In this document: positions 23,215 to 30,807 of the stretch, one piece after another
Position numbering within the stretch: the stretch's first letter is position 1
Layout of the letters: every line of letters starts with the position of its first letter
From: a virus
Virus record (IMG/VR): IMGVR_UViG_3300001450_000057
Location: 15,178-47,630 of that record
Direction: 5' to 3' (one strand)
Length of the DNA: 32,453 bases
Position numbers and translations under genes: made by a program
The notes under the pieces: model-generated
The model's input: only the letters and a program-made list of their open reading frames with translations
Databases searched by the model: none
What the model was told of the DNA's origin: nothing

Positions 23215-23388
23215 TCATTCCATAATAACACCACCGCTATTTACAGGGCCATTAAAATGAATACGCGCTTGGTTGCGTGCATCTGTAATATTAAAAGCCT
23301 TAAACATATGAGTACTACATGTGCGTTCACATATCATACGAAAGTTTATTAACGGCTTATTTATTCTTTCTATTGCTTTCTGTTTCAT
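23215..23388 (-). CDS. Hypothetical small protein, 57 aa
   Basis: The ATG at 23388 follows a GGAGTAA site; a longer in-frame start at 23442 overlaps a candidate promoter and is less likely. The product contains FRMICERTCSTHMFKAFNIT, then DARNQARIHFNGPV. The alternating basic and aromatic pattern and the DARNQAR..F segment look like a conserved small phage protein, but I cannot assign a function. Confidence 0.6.
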   Translation of the reverse strand: MKQKAIERINKPLINFRMICERTCSTHMFKAFNITDARNQARIHFNGPVNSGGVIME

Positions 23389-23417
23389 GGTTGTTACTCC
23401 TTTATGTGTAGTAAAAT

Positions 23418-23447
23418 AGTATAATACGCGCCTCATCCTCACGTTAA
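23418..23447 (-). promoter_or_regulatory. Candidate promoter for the 57-aa gene
   Basis: TTAACG (23442-23447), 18-bp spacer, TATACT (23418-23423), located just after a terminator and 30 bases before the gene's ATG. Confidence 0.4.
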
Positions 23448-23463
23448 ATTACCAATGATAAAA

Positions 23464-23496
23464 AATACAAGAGCACCCAAAGGGTACTCCTGTATT
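23464..23496 (-). terminator. Rho-independent terminator of the 89-aa gene
   Basis: Minus-strand RNA forms a 15-bp stem with a UUU loop (ACCC/GGGU at the tip, AAUACA/UGUAUU at the base), followed by a run of U. Two pairs are G-U on the minus strand but would be A-C mismatches on the plus strand, which fixes its direction. It lies 14 bases after the stop codon. Confidence 0.8.
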
Positions 23497-23509
23497 ATGA
23501 CCGAGGATT

Positions 23510-23779
23510 CTATGAGAAATCGAACTCAGCAAACGCTTCATCTGATGATTCGACTTTCTCTTGGAAGACGATAGTCATAGCTGGGCCCATAGATTGAGTC
23601 TGAGGGTTGAATTGGGCTTGATTGCTCGTGCAAGACCAACCAGCCGGAAGAAGAGAATCGATGGAGCCAGTGTCGGGGACGAAAGTAAAACAAACTATTG
23701 ATTTCTTACTCTTTGATAGTTTAGTTTTACCGAGTCCAACCAATTCATTCCAAATTGATGTGAAAATATGTTTTTCCAT
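23510..23779 (-). CDS. Hypothetical protein, 89 aa, first gene of the minus-strand early region
   Basis: Unknown function. A Lys/Ser-rich segment (KTKLSKSKKS) is followed by a beta-rich part with two Cys and ends in an acidic SSDEAFAEFDFS tail. It is flanked by a strong terminator and by the divergent control region, so it is transcribed alone. That layout often marks an abundant early protein such as a host-takeover factor. Its codons look less AT-rich than those of neighbouring genes. Confidence 0.65.
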   Translation of the reverse strand: MEKHIFTSIWNELVGLGKTKLSKSKKSIVCFTFVPDTGSIDSLLPAGWSCTSNQAQFNPQTQSMGPAMTIVFQEKVESSDEAFAEFDFS

Positions 23780-23825
23780 TTTTATATCCTTTTTGATTTA
23801 ATTGTTAAACGTGTCAACGTTAGTA

Positions 23826-23866
23826 GGGGAGAGCCGAGGACGCAGTCCGTAGGCGATTAACACCCC
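23826..23866. repeat. Nested hairpin 1 in control region
   Basis: GGGG-aga-GCC-ga-GGAC-gca-GTCC-gta-GGC-...-CCCC: three stems nested around a 3-nt loop (GGAC at 23838-23841, GTCC at 23845-23848). Preceded by a small AACGT/ACGTT hairpin (23808-23821). Confidence 0.5.
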
Positions 23867-23908
23867 AGTAAGTTGATGTGGTATACGGTAGTGTTGGTGG
23901 GAGCGAAG

Positions 23909-23961
23909 CAGTTGCTGATTGAGTCTTTCGGACGCAACGCGTCCGCAATCAGTTTCAACTG
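23909..23961. repeat. Long interrupted hairpin 2 in control region
   Basis: Stem of 20 pairs in three blocks: CAGTTG/CAACTG, CTGATTG/CAATCAG and CGGACGC/GCGTCCG, closed by an AAC loop (23936-23938). The inner two blocks are contiguous on the right side and split by 7 nt on the left. Confidence 0.65.
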
Positions 23962-24023
23962 AATCGACCCCCCATACACCCGTATTTCAACGGGGTGGGG
24001 TGGTGTGTATATCACGTAACCAC

Positions 24024-24050
24024 ATTCTACAGCAATTTTTTAAGAATCAA
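24024..24050 (-). promoter_or_regulatory. Candidate early promoter (minus strand)
   Basis: TTGATT (24045-24050) and TAGAAT (24024-24029), spaced 15 bp, which is shorter than optimal. It would read through the hairpin region into the 89-aa gene. Confidence 0.3.
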
Positions 24051-24131
24051 CCTAATCTTCTTATCTTTACCTTATTTTGGGTTATATTCGCCATACAAAC
24101 TGAATATTTTTTTTAAAATGAAAAATAAGAC

Positions 24132-24160
24132 TTGACTTTGATGTTCTTATTTGCTTAAAT
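24132..24160 (+). promoter_or_regulatory. Candidate promoter for the plus-strand late genes
   Basis: TTGACT (24132-24137), 17-bp spacer, TTAAAT (24155-24160). It is the best match to sigma-70 in the region and lies about 110 bases before the lysozyme-like gene. Confidence 0.55.
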
Positions 24161-24226
24161 TTAACCCACTGGTGTGGCACATAGAAGCTGCCTAGTGTTA
24201 TTTTTCAAAACAAAGCCTTTCATGTT

Positions 24227-24249
24227 ATCAGCTGATGTTAGCAGCTGCT
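24227..24249. promoter_or_regulatory. Twin palindromes, possible operator
   Basis: Two perfect 10-bp palindromes, ATCAGCTGAT (24227-24236) and AGCAGCTGCT (24240-24249), share the core CAGCTG with centres 13 bp apart. They lie between the candidate late promoter and the first late gene. Confidence 0.4.
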
Positions 24250-24274
24250 ATATGGCTATATATAGGATAAATTA

Positions 24275-24748
24275 ATGGAATTATATCAGTATGTTCTAAA
24301 GCATATAGGTGAGCGATACAAGCGTTCTGAAAGCTTTTTAGAAGGTGTTATGGATAGGATATCATGGCATGAATCAAGAAGTATAGTAGATTGTAAACAA
24401 ATAGGTGGAGGCCCAGGTAGAGGCCTCTTTCAATTTGAAGTAGGAATTAGTCAGGGTGGTGAGACTGCTATGAATAGACTGCTTAGGTGGTTTAATAAGC
24501 ATGAGGTAGACGTACCTTCTTGGGCTAATATTGGAATAAATGGGGTAGATGCTTCTAACTTGTCTAAAGAAGCTCAGTGTATGATGTTTTTAGCTAATGT
24601 ACGCTATCACCCTAAAGCTAGTTTTAAAGGCTTAACTATAGAAAATCTATCAGAATGGTGGGCAGACTACCATTGGGCAGGTGCAGACGTAGACCGTAAG
24701 CACCATCTACACTCATTTGAACACAGCATGGAACATTTTAATGCATAA
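24275..24748 (+). CDS. Lysozyme-like/lytic transglycosylase-like endolysin, 157 aa
   Basis: The segment MDRISWHESRS with Glu33 as likely catalytic acid, followed by GGGPGRGLFQFE (residues 44-55), is the hallmark of goose-type lysozyme/soluble lytic transglycosylase folds (E-S...GLFQ). A later WWADYHWAG matches the region closing the substrate groove. No signal peptide is seen, so export would need a holin; a small membrane protein follows directly. It starts the late plus-strand genes. It may instead act in the virion at entry, but its gene position favours lysis. Confidence 0.75.
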   Translation: MELYQYVLKHIGERYKRSESFLEGVMDRISWHESRSIVDCKQIGGGPGRGLFQFEVGISQGGETAMNRLLRWFNKHEVDVPSWANIGINGVDASNLSKEAQCMMFLANVRYHPKASFKGLTIENLSEWWADYHWAGADVDRKHHLHSFEHSMEHFNA

Positions 24749-24893
24749 CTTAGCATATTTTTTATTAGGTTTTATGGCTGTTTTTACTGCAGGGTACTAT
24801 CTTATGTCATTTGATTATTTAGAAGATTTTAAATATGACGATGATGACGAATTTCCTGGTTTAAATGATAATGACTATAAAGACAAGGAGTAA
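24741..24893 (+). CDS. 50-aa single-pass membrane protein with acidic tail (holin-like candidate)
   Basis: The ATG lies inside the last codons of the endolysin gene. One N-terminal membrane helix (about residues 4-22, AYFLLGFMAVFTAGYYLM) is followed by a very acidic tail (YDDDDEFPGLNDNDYKDKE). Overlap with the endolysin gene suggests a holin, a pinholin or a regulator of lysis, but a single helix with an acidic C-terminus is not diagnostic. Confidence 0.55.
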   Translation: MHNLAYFLLGFMAVFTAGYYLMSFDYLEDFKYDDDDEFPGLNDNDYKDKE

Positions 24894-24896
24894 TTT

Positions 24897-25034
24897 ATGC
24901 CATACGGAAAAGGAACCTACGGAAAGCAAGTAGGACGACCTAAAAAAAAGAAAGCTGTAGGCGCCCCTAAAAAGAAGAAAGAAAGCAAGGGGATACCTAG
25001 TAAACGACGCCAAGCGTCAAGGAAAAGTGCATAA
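24897..25034 (+). CDS. 45-aa very basic protein with AT-hook-like motif
   Basis: Preceded by an AAGGAG site. The product starts MPYGKGTYGKQVGRPKKKKA, with an AT-hook-type GRPKKKK core and a second APKKKK run, then a Lys/Arg/Ser tail. It contains no acidic stretch and almost no hydrophobic residues. It could bind the minor groove of the AT-rich phage DNA, as a nucleoid or packaging-associated protein. Its last base is the first of the next ATG. Confidence 0.6.
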   Translation: MPYGKGTYGKQVGRPKKKKAVGAPKKKKESKGIPSKRRQASRKSA

Positions 25035-25324
25035 TGGCTACAGAAAAAGATTCTAGATTAAAAAGAGCTGGCGTTTCTGGTTATAATAAGCCTAAAAAGA
25101 CACCTGGGCACAAAACTAAGTCTCACGTTGTAGTAGCTAAAGAAGGTACTCAAGTAAAGACTATACGTTTTGGACAACAAGGTGTTAAAACAGCTGGTAA
25201 GCCTAAAAAGGGTGAGCCTGCTAAAGAAAAAGCAAGACGAAAATCATTTAAGGCTAGACATGGTAAAAATATTAAAAAAGGTAAAATGTCTGCTGCCTAC
25301 TGGGCTGATAAAGTTAAGTGGTAG
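25034..25324 (+). CDS. Basic conserved-looking phage protein, 96 aa
   Basis: Lysine-rich and low in hydrophobic residues, ending in a distinctive block: KARRKSFKARHGKNIKKG, then KMSAAYWADKVKW. The RKSFKARH...SA.YW...W ending is, from memory, frequent in phage proteins found near terminase genes, but no function is known to me. It follows the AT-hook protein with a one-base overlap. The next gene is in the same frame after a single TAG. Confidence 0.65.
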   Translation: MATEKDSRLKRAGVSGYNKPKKTPGHKTKSHVVVAKEGTQVKTIRFGQQGVKTAGKPKKGEPAKEKARRKSFKARHGKNIKKGKMSAAYWADKVKW

Positions 25325-25327
25325 TAT

Positions 25328-26113
25328 TTGTATAGCATTAATATCCATCATAAGGGAGATAAGAACCCTACGACTTATAGTGTATACAGAGAAGAGGAAG
25401 CTAAGAAAGAAGGGATAGACTATGTTTACTGGAAAGACGCCAAAGCTAAGCAGTATGCGCTCTCTGATGATAAATACGTCGCATTGGTCATCTCTAAAAG
25501 ACTGTATCCTAGCAATCATGACATTCCAAACACTTACCTTCGTTTTCCTTGGGGTTATACTTTTTTTAATAGTAAGTATTCTAGCAAGAAGCTTAACGTT
25601 AAGGGTCGTAAGACCAATGTTACGTTTACTGGGAAAAGCTATATTGAAGTGCAAGCAGGCCAGGACAAAATGACTCATTTAGCCACTATGTTTGCTCTAA
25701 AGCCTGATTATGATTTGGCTATAGAGTGGGCTATGGGGGCCGTTACAGACAGTGAGCGTCGTAAATGGAAGCGCACAATGAAATCGGAGAAGTTTAAAAG
25801 TATGGTAAGAGACGAATTACAAGGATTATTGCTAGAACACGGGCTAACCGAAAAATATACCCTTGAGTTATTAGAAAAAACTATTGCTATGGCTAGTGAC
25901 AAAAAGGATATTACAAATTTACTAAGAGCTGTAGACAATTTACAGGATATGCATGGCATGAAAGATAAACATCTTGTAAAAACAACTGATAGAATAGAAG
26001 CTTCTAGCTCTACAAAGCTATTAGATGAGCTTATTGAAGAAGAACAAAAGCTTGTAGCAACTAGAACTACATTTAATAAAGATACAGGCGAGGTTAGCTA
26101 TAAGAAAGAATAA
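25328..26113 (+). CDS. Putative terminase small subunit, 261 aa (TTG start)
   Basis: It directly precedes and overlaps the large terminase by one base. The C-terminal half (from about residue 145) is helical with the pattern of TerS proteins: repeated amphipathic helices (MVRDELQGLLLEHGLTEKYT, LLEKTIAMASDKKDITNLLR), then an acidic oligomerisation-like end (LIEEEQK). The N-terminal half is beta-rich and unusual for TerS. No ATG is available before residue 114, so the TTG at 25328 is the likely start, with no clear ribosome site; it lies in frame with the previous gene, one codon after its TAG. TerS is inferred mainly from position. Confidence 0.6.
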   Translation: MYSINIHHKGDKNPTTYSVYREEEAKKEGIDYVYWKDAKAKQYALSDDKYVALVISKRLYPSNHDIPNTYLRFPWGYTFFNSKYSSKKLNVKGRKTNVTFTGKSYIEVQAGQDKMTHLATMFALKPDYDLAIEWAMGAVTDSERRKWKRTMKSEKFKSMVRDELQGLLLEHGLTEKYTLELLEKTIAMASDKKDITNLLRAVDNLQDMHGMKDKHLVKTTDRIEASSSTKLLDELIEEEQKLVATRTTFNKDTGEVSYKKE

Positions 26114-27609
26114 TGGATTACGAAGAAGAGTATAGCAGAAAAAAGGTCTTTGAGAAGCTGTATAGGAATATGGCTCTTTTTGGCCGTACTTGCTTTCCTA
26201 CCGCACTTAATAAGGAGATTCCTCCATTCCACAAAGAAGTGTATCAATCCCTAGCAAGTCCCTTAGAACGAAGGGTAGCAATAGCTGCCCCTCGTGGTAC
26301 TGCTAAGTCAACAACTACATCACTTATATTTCCTTTATGGAAAGCCGCATTCAAGCGGAGTGATGAGGACTTATTTATTGTAATTATATCAGAGTCACAA
26401 GCACAATCAATTAACTTTTTATCTCGGATTAAATATCATTTAAACAATTCAAGCCATTTTAAGGACTTGTTTGGAGATATGAGCTTTACTACAGCTAGAC
26501 GCTGGACTAACACAGACATAGTACTTGCTAATGGTACCAGAATTGTCGCAGTTGGTACTGGACAGCGTGTACGTGGTTTTATTGAAGGTGATACACGGCC
26601 TAATCTGATAATTGTAGACGACTTTGAGTCTGAATTAAACGCTTTTACTCCTGAAGCCCGTATGAAAAATAGAAAGTGGATGACAGAAGCGGTTATACCT
26701 TCTTTATCTGATGAGGGCAAGATTGTAATGATTGGAACCGTAATATCTGAAGATTGTTTCTTATATTGGGTTAAGGAGTCCTCCGCATGGAGAGTGTTAT
26801 GGTATTCTATAATGGGAGACGGAGAAGGCAAGTTGTTATGGCCAGAACGGTTTCCTATGTCCAGGATTGAAGAGATTAAAGAAGAGTATTCCTCTGTAGG
26901 AAACCTTAACGGGTTCTTTCAAGAGTATATGAATATAGCTCAAGACCCTGAAACAGCACCATTTAAGCCTGAGTGGATAAAAAGGCATCATTATGACTAT
27001 GAAATTATAGATGGTCAAGGGTGTTTGGTTAAAGAGGTTAAGGAAGAAAAAAAGATTATACCTGTAGAGGTATATTGTGGGGTTGACCCAGCTTCTTCTT
27101 TATCAGCTAGAGCTGACTTTTTTGTTATAGCTACAGTAGCTATAGACAGCGACAATAATAAATACTTAATAGGACTTTATAGAGATAAGATTACTCCAGA
27201 CCTGCAGCCACAAGCTATAATAGATGTCTACAAAAAATTTAGGCCTAGGAGGATGAAAATTGAAACGGTGGGTTATCAAGAAGCTCTTAGAACAGCAGTT
27301 AGACAGCTCATGCAAGAGGAAGGTTTATACATACCTGGACTCGAGCGTGGTGTTAAACCAAGAAACAGAAAGTCGGAAAGATTACTATCTTTGGTCCCTA
27401 TGTTTGCTAGAGGACAGTTTTTTTTCAGACCACAAGACATAGAGGCGGAGAAAGAGTTTCTTTCTTATCCTAAAGGTCAGCATGATGATGCAATGGACGC
27501 AATATACATGGCGCTAGATAATGCAAAGCCCTGTAGACACGCTAAATTTGATGAAAATGCAGATAATTCAAAGAAAATAAAAAAAGTTCTTGATTGGATG
27601 GTATTATAA
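26113..27609 (+). CDS. terL: Terminase large subunit
   Basis: 498 residues. The ATPase domain has Walker A APRGTAKST (59-67) and Walker B LIIVDDFE (165-172), followed by a MIGTV coupling strand. The RNase H-fold nuclease domain has D325 (YCGVDPASS), E384 (MKIETVG) and HDDAMDA with D458/D459/D462. All motifs of a functional packaging motor and headful or cos nuclease are present. It acts at the portal to translocate DNA into procapsids. It starts at the last base of the putative small subunit gene. Confidence 0.95.
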   Translation: MDYEEEYSRKKVFEKLYRNMALFGRTCFPTALNKEIPPFHKEVYQSLASPLERRVAIAAPRGTAKSTTTSLIFPLWKAAFKRSDEDLFIVIISESQAQSINFLSRIKYHLNNSSHFKDLFGDMSFTTARRWTNTDIVLANGTRIVAVGTGQRVRGFIEGDTRPNLIIVDDFESELNAFTPEARMKNRKWMTEAVIPSLSDEGKIVMIGTVISEDCFLYWVKESSAWRVLWYSIMGDGEGKLLWPERFPMSRIEEIKEEYSSVGNLNGFFQEYMNIAQDPETAPFKPEWIKRHHYDYEIIDGQGCLVKEVKEEKKIIPVEVYCGVDPASSLSARADFFVIATVAIDSDNNKYLIGLYRDKITPDLQPQAIIDVYKKFRPRRMKIETVGYQEALRTAVRQLMQEEGLYIPGLERGVKPRNRKSERLLSLVPMFARGQFFFRPQDIEAEKEFLSYPKGQHDDAMDAIYMALDNAKPCRHAKFDENADNSKKIKKVLDWMVL

Positions 27610-27619
27610 GTGTTAAGTT

Positions 27620-29830
27620 ATGACTATGTCAGAACCTAAAATCCAGGGTGTAGACCCTAAAAAACTAGTAACCGAAACTCAAGACCTTTACAGGCGTTAT
27701 TCTACCAAAAGAGATGGGTGGGCTCAACACGTTAAGGAAGATAAAGAGTTTCGTTTAGGCCGACAATGGACTAAAGAACAGGAAGCTGTTTTAAAGTCTA
27801 GAGGGCAGGCTCCTGTAGTAGTTAATCGTATACATCCTGCTGTTGAAGCGGCAAAGTCTATGATTACGGCTAACAGACCTTCATTTAGGGTAGCCCCTAG
27901 AGAAGACTCTGATAATAAAGTAGCTCAGGTATTATCATCCTTACTTGCATATATGTATGATATATCTGACGGAAGAACAGTAGTTCGTACCGCAGTAGAT
28001 GATTACTATGTAGCTGGGATGGGACTTATTCAAGTTTATCAAGACCCTATGATGGATATGGGTAAGGGTGAAGTATGTATGCATGCTATAGACCCTTTAG
28101 ATTTATATGTTGACCCTAATTCGAGAGATAGACTTTTTGATGATGCAGAAAATATTATTGTTTCTAGGTTATTTACAAAGAACCAAGCACAAAGTTTATA
28201 CCCTATGTATGAAAATGCTATTAAAAACGCCAATTCTGATGTGGATTTTAACGCACCAGAGACCGGCAGGACAAATGACAATTATTCTGCGCAATTTCCT
28301 GAAGATGTTGGTCAGGTTAGTGAGCAAGACTATGTAAGGGGTTATGAGCGATACTTTAAAATAAGAGTTCCTAAACATAGAGTTTTTGAAGAGTTTTCTG
28401 GAGATGAAAAGCTTTTAGACGAGTCTGAGTGGAATCAATACTTAGCTCAACCAGCTTGGATTGTTAATAACGAAAAAGTGTTAACGGACGGAGCACAAGT
28501 AGAGCAGCTATTGCAACAATTCCAAATGCAAGCTCAACAACAACGTCAAATGCAGTTAAATCAAACATTAGAGCAAGGCGGTGACCCTAATAGTGTATTA
28601 GAAGCACCTTTACCTGAGCCTCCTGTAGAGCAAGTTACTTTTGCTAATTTAATTGAAAGAAAGCTTATTAGAACAGTTAATATTACTGTTGAGCGAGTTA
28701 AGATGTGTGTAATGATGGGGGATGCTTATTTATACTCCCGTATACTACCTACGGATAAGTATCCTATAGTCCCAATGATGAATATGCACACAAGAACACC
28801 TTATCCTACCTCAGACGTACGCATGGTTAAAGGGATGCAGGAATATATAAATAAGACTCGCTCTTTAATTATAGCGCATGCTACGACAAGTACTAATACT
28901 AAGATACTTGTCCCTGAAGGCTCAGTAGACATGTCTGAGTTTGAAGAAAAATGGGCACAGCCAGGGGTTGCAATACCTTTTGACCCAACAGATGGCGCCC
29001 CAATTACAGTTCAACCAAGCCCATTACCTAATGAATTATATAATAATGAGCAAACAGCTAAAAATGATATAGACCATCAATTAGGATTGTATGAAATGAT
29101 GATGGGTAACTCTGCAGTTGCTCCTCAAACATATAAAGCTACTATATCTTTAGATGAATTTGGACAAAGAAAAATTAAATCAAAGTTAGCAGACGTAGAA
29201 GCAGCACTTACTCGTGTTGCACAAGTCGCTATACCTATGATGCAACAATTATACACTGGTGAAAAAGTGTTTAGAGTAGTTCAGCCCAATAACTCCTTAT
29301 CTGATTATGTTTTAAATAAAAAGCTTGTTGATGATAAAACGGGAGAAATTGAAATATTTAATGATATTACAGTAGGCCTGTATGATGTAGTATATATATC
29401 AGGCAGCACCCTACCTACTAATAGATACGCTGAGCTAGAGTTTTACATGGATGCATATCAAAAAGGTCTTATTGACAAAGTTGAAGTTCTTAAGAAAACT
29501 GAAGTCTTTGATATCGAAGGTGTTATGCAACGTCAGGATGAGATTGCTCAATTGCAACAAGCACTTCAGCAAGCTCAAGAAGAGGTTAAAGGGCTTAAAG
29601 GCGACTTACAAACTCGCGATAGAGAAGCTGTTAACCTTCGCAAGAGAGTTGAAGTCGAGAAGTTTAAATCAAATATGGACGGTGTTTCTAATAAAGCGAA
29701 AGCTGCCGGTACAGTCTTTGAAAGACGTCTTGATGACACTCTTGCCTCAGAAAAACGTGACATTGCGTCTCGTTTGAACGAACTATCACTTACCCCTAGA
29801 GGCGAGGGCAGTGAAATGGAGGACGAATAA
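27620..29830 (+). CDS. Portal protein (P22-like)
   Basis: 736 residues, close to the length of P22 gp1-type portals. The N-terminus (LYRRYSTKRDGWAQHVKEDK, then EFRLGRQWTKEQEAVLKSRG, VVNRIHPAVEAAKSMITANR) and the IDPLDLYVDP segment at about 155-165 match that family. The middle holds a Gln-rich insertion (about 295-315). The C-terminal 120 residues form a Gln/Glu/Lys coiled coil, as in the barrel or helical tip of P22-type portals. It forms the dodecameric ring at the capsid vertex, where TerL docks. The start is the ATG at 27620 or the second ATG two codons later. Confidence 0.9.
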   Translation: MTMSEPKIQGVDPKKLVTETQDLYRRYSTKRDGWAQHVKEDKEFRLGRQWTKEQEAVLKSRGQAPVVVNRIHPAVEAAKSMITANRPSFRVAPREDSDNKVAQVLSSLLAYMYDISDGRTVVRTAVDDYYVAGMGLIQVYQDPMMDMGKGEVCMHAIDPLDLYVDPNSRDRLFDDAENIIVSRLFTKNQAQSLYPMYENAIKNANSDVDFNAPETGRTNDNYSAQFPEDVGQVSEQDYVRGYERYFKIRVPKHRVFEEFSGDEKLLDESEWNQYLAQPAWIVNNEKVLTDGAQVEQLLQQFQMQAQQQRQMQLNQTLEQGGDPNSVLEAPLPEPPVEQVTFANLIERKLIRTVNITVERVKMCVMMGDAYLYSRILPTDKYPIVPMMNMHTRTPYPTSDVRMVKGMQEYINKTRSLIIAHATTSTNTKILVPEGSVDMSEFEEKWAQPGVAIPFDPTDGAPITVQPSPLPNELYNNEQTAKNDIDHQLGLYEMMMGNSAVAPQTYKATISLDEFGQRKIKSKLADVEAALTRVAQVAIPMMQQLYTGEKVFRVVQPNNSLSDYVLNKKLVDDKTGEIEIFNDITVGLYDVVYISGSTLPTNRYAELEFYMDAYQKGLIDKVEVLKKTEVFDIEGVMQRQDEIAQLQQALQQAQEEVKGLKGDLQTRDREAVNLRKRVEVEKFKSNMDGVSNKAKAAGTVFERRLDDTLASEKRDIASRLNELSLTPRGEGSEMEDE

Positions 29831-29833
29831 ACG

Positions 29834-30787
29834 ATGGAAGAAATGAATCAGGATACCCCACAAACAGCTAACCCTGCATTAAATGCTGAAGAAAGAGCAT
29901 TTGGCGCACCAGTTGAAAGCGGCTCCTCAGATAATAGTCTTACCGTTGCTGATGCTTTTTTTAATGAAGCAGAGCAATCTACAGAATCAGCTCCTGAAGA
30001 AGGAACACCTGAAGCTGTAGCAGGAACAACGAACATTAGTGAGCCTAATGAGGCTAAAAACGATGAGCGTAGATTTGAGTATTGGCAGTCACAAGCTGCA
30101 AAACGGGAAAATGAACTATCAGTTCTACAGCAACAGTTAGCGACAGCAAAAGCTGCACCGCAAGCAACGCCTGAAGTACCAACGCAACCAGCACAGCCAG
30201 CTGCTCAAGAGTTTCCACCTGCTCCTGCAAAACCAGAAAAGCCAAGAGTATTTTCTAGAGATGAGGCTTATACAGACCCTCAATCAGAAAGTGCTCAATA
30301 TTTAGATTCTGTAGAATCATGGAGAGATGATATGGTGCAATATACTGAGCTTAAAAATCAGTATGATGTAGCTATCTTGGAAGAAAGACTTGATGGGCAA
30401 GAAAAGCAACGTCAAGCTTCTGTAAAGCGTCAAAAAATTCAACAAAATAATCAACGACAATCTCAAGAAATATATGAGCATGTTACTGGTCATTATGGAT
30501 TTAACGATGCTGATGCAAGAGAATTTATTCAAACTATGAGTAAGCCAGAATCTATAACAATGGATAACTTAGTTAACCTATATAGGATGCAAAAAGGTGC
30601 GCCTGTGCAAAATCCTGCTGTTAATGCAGGGCCTAGTGCTGCGTTTACCCAAACTCAGAATGCTCAATCTATACCATCACCTATGGGTGTTGTGCCTGGA
30701 GAAAGCAATAATGATACGCGCCCTAATGGAGACAAAGTTATGGATGATTTAATTAATTCATTTAACTCCAAGAATCCTTGGGGTTAA
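29834..30787 (+). CDS. Scaffolding protein
   Basis: 317 residues. Acidic and Ala/Glu/Pro/Gln-rich, with a disordered N-terminus (TPQTANPALNAEERAFG), a Gln-rich coiled coil at about 85-115, a proline-rich stretch, a second charged helix (about 165-215, EERLDGQEKQRQASVKRQK) and a basic or helical C-terminus. Composition and the position between portal and major capsid genes are those of capsid scaffolds, which direct shell assembly and leave before or during packaging. GGAGG lies in the end of the portal gene. Confidence 0.85.
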   Translation: MEEMNQDTPQTANPALNAEERAFGAPVESGSSDNSLTVADAFFNEAEQSTESAPEEGTPEAVAGTTNISEPNEAKNDERRFEYWQSQAAKRENELSVLQQQLATAKAAPQATPEVPTQPAQPAAQEFPPAPAKPEKPRVFSRDEAYTDPQSESAQYLDSVESWRDDMVQYTELKNQYDVAILEERLDGQEKQRQASVKRQKIQQNNQRQSQEIYEHVTGHYGFNDADAREFIQTMSKPESITMDNLVNLYRMQKGAPVQNPAVNAGPSAAFTQTQNAQSIPSPMGVVPGESNNDTRPNGDKVMDDLINSFNSKNPWG

Positions 30788-30807
30788 TAACTTCTTAGGA
30801 GAAGAAA

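Larger units (their letters stand above)
23780..24274. other. Divergent control region, 495 nt without a gene
   Basis: Separates early minus-strand genes from late plus-strand genes. The left half (about 23800-24010) is much richer in G and C than its surroundings and packed with hairpins. The right half is AT-rich and holds promoters for both directions, then twin palindromes just before the lysozyme gene. The short open frame at 23919-24116 is not convincing. It could include a replication origin, a non-coding RNA or a packaging signal. Confidence 0.6.

Noticed and set aside
23919-24116. 65-aa plus-strand open frame in the control region
   Set aside because: It runs through the long hairpin, has low protein-like character and no ribosome site.
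25244-25678. 144-aa minus-strand open frame opposite the small terminase
   Set aside because: A shadow of the plus-strand coding sequence with no ribosome site and the wrong orientation for the late genes.
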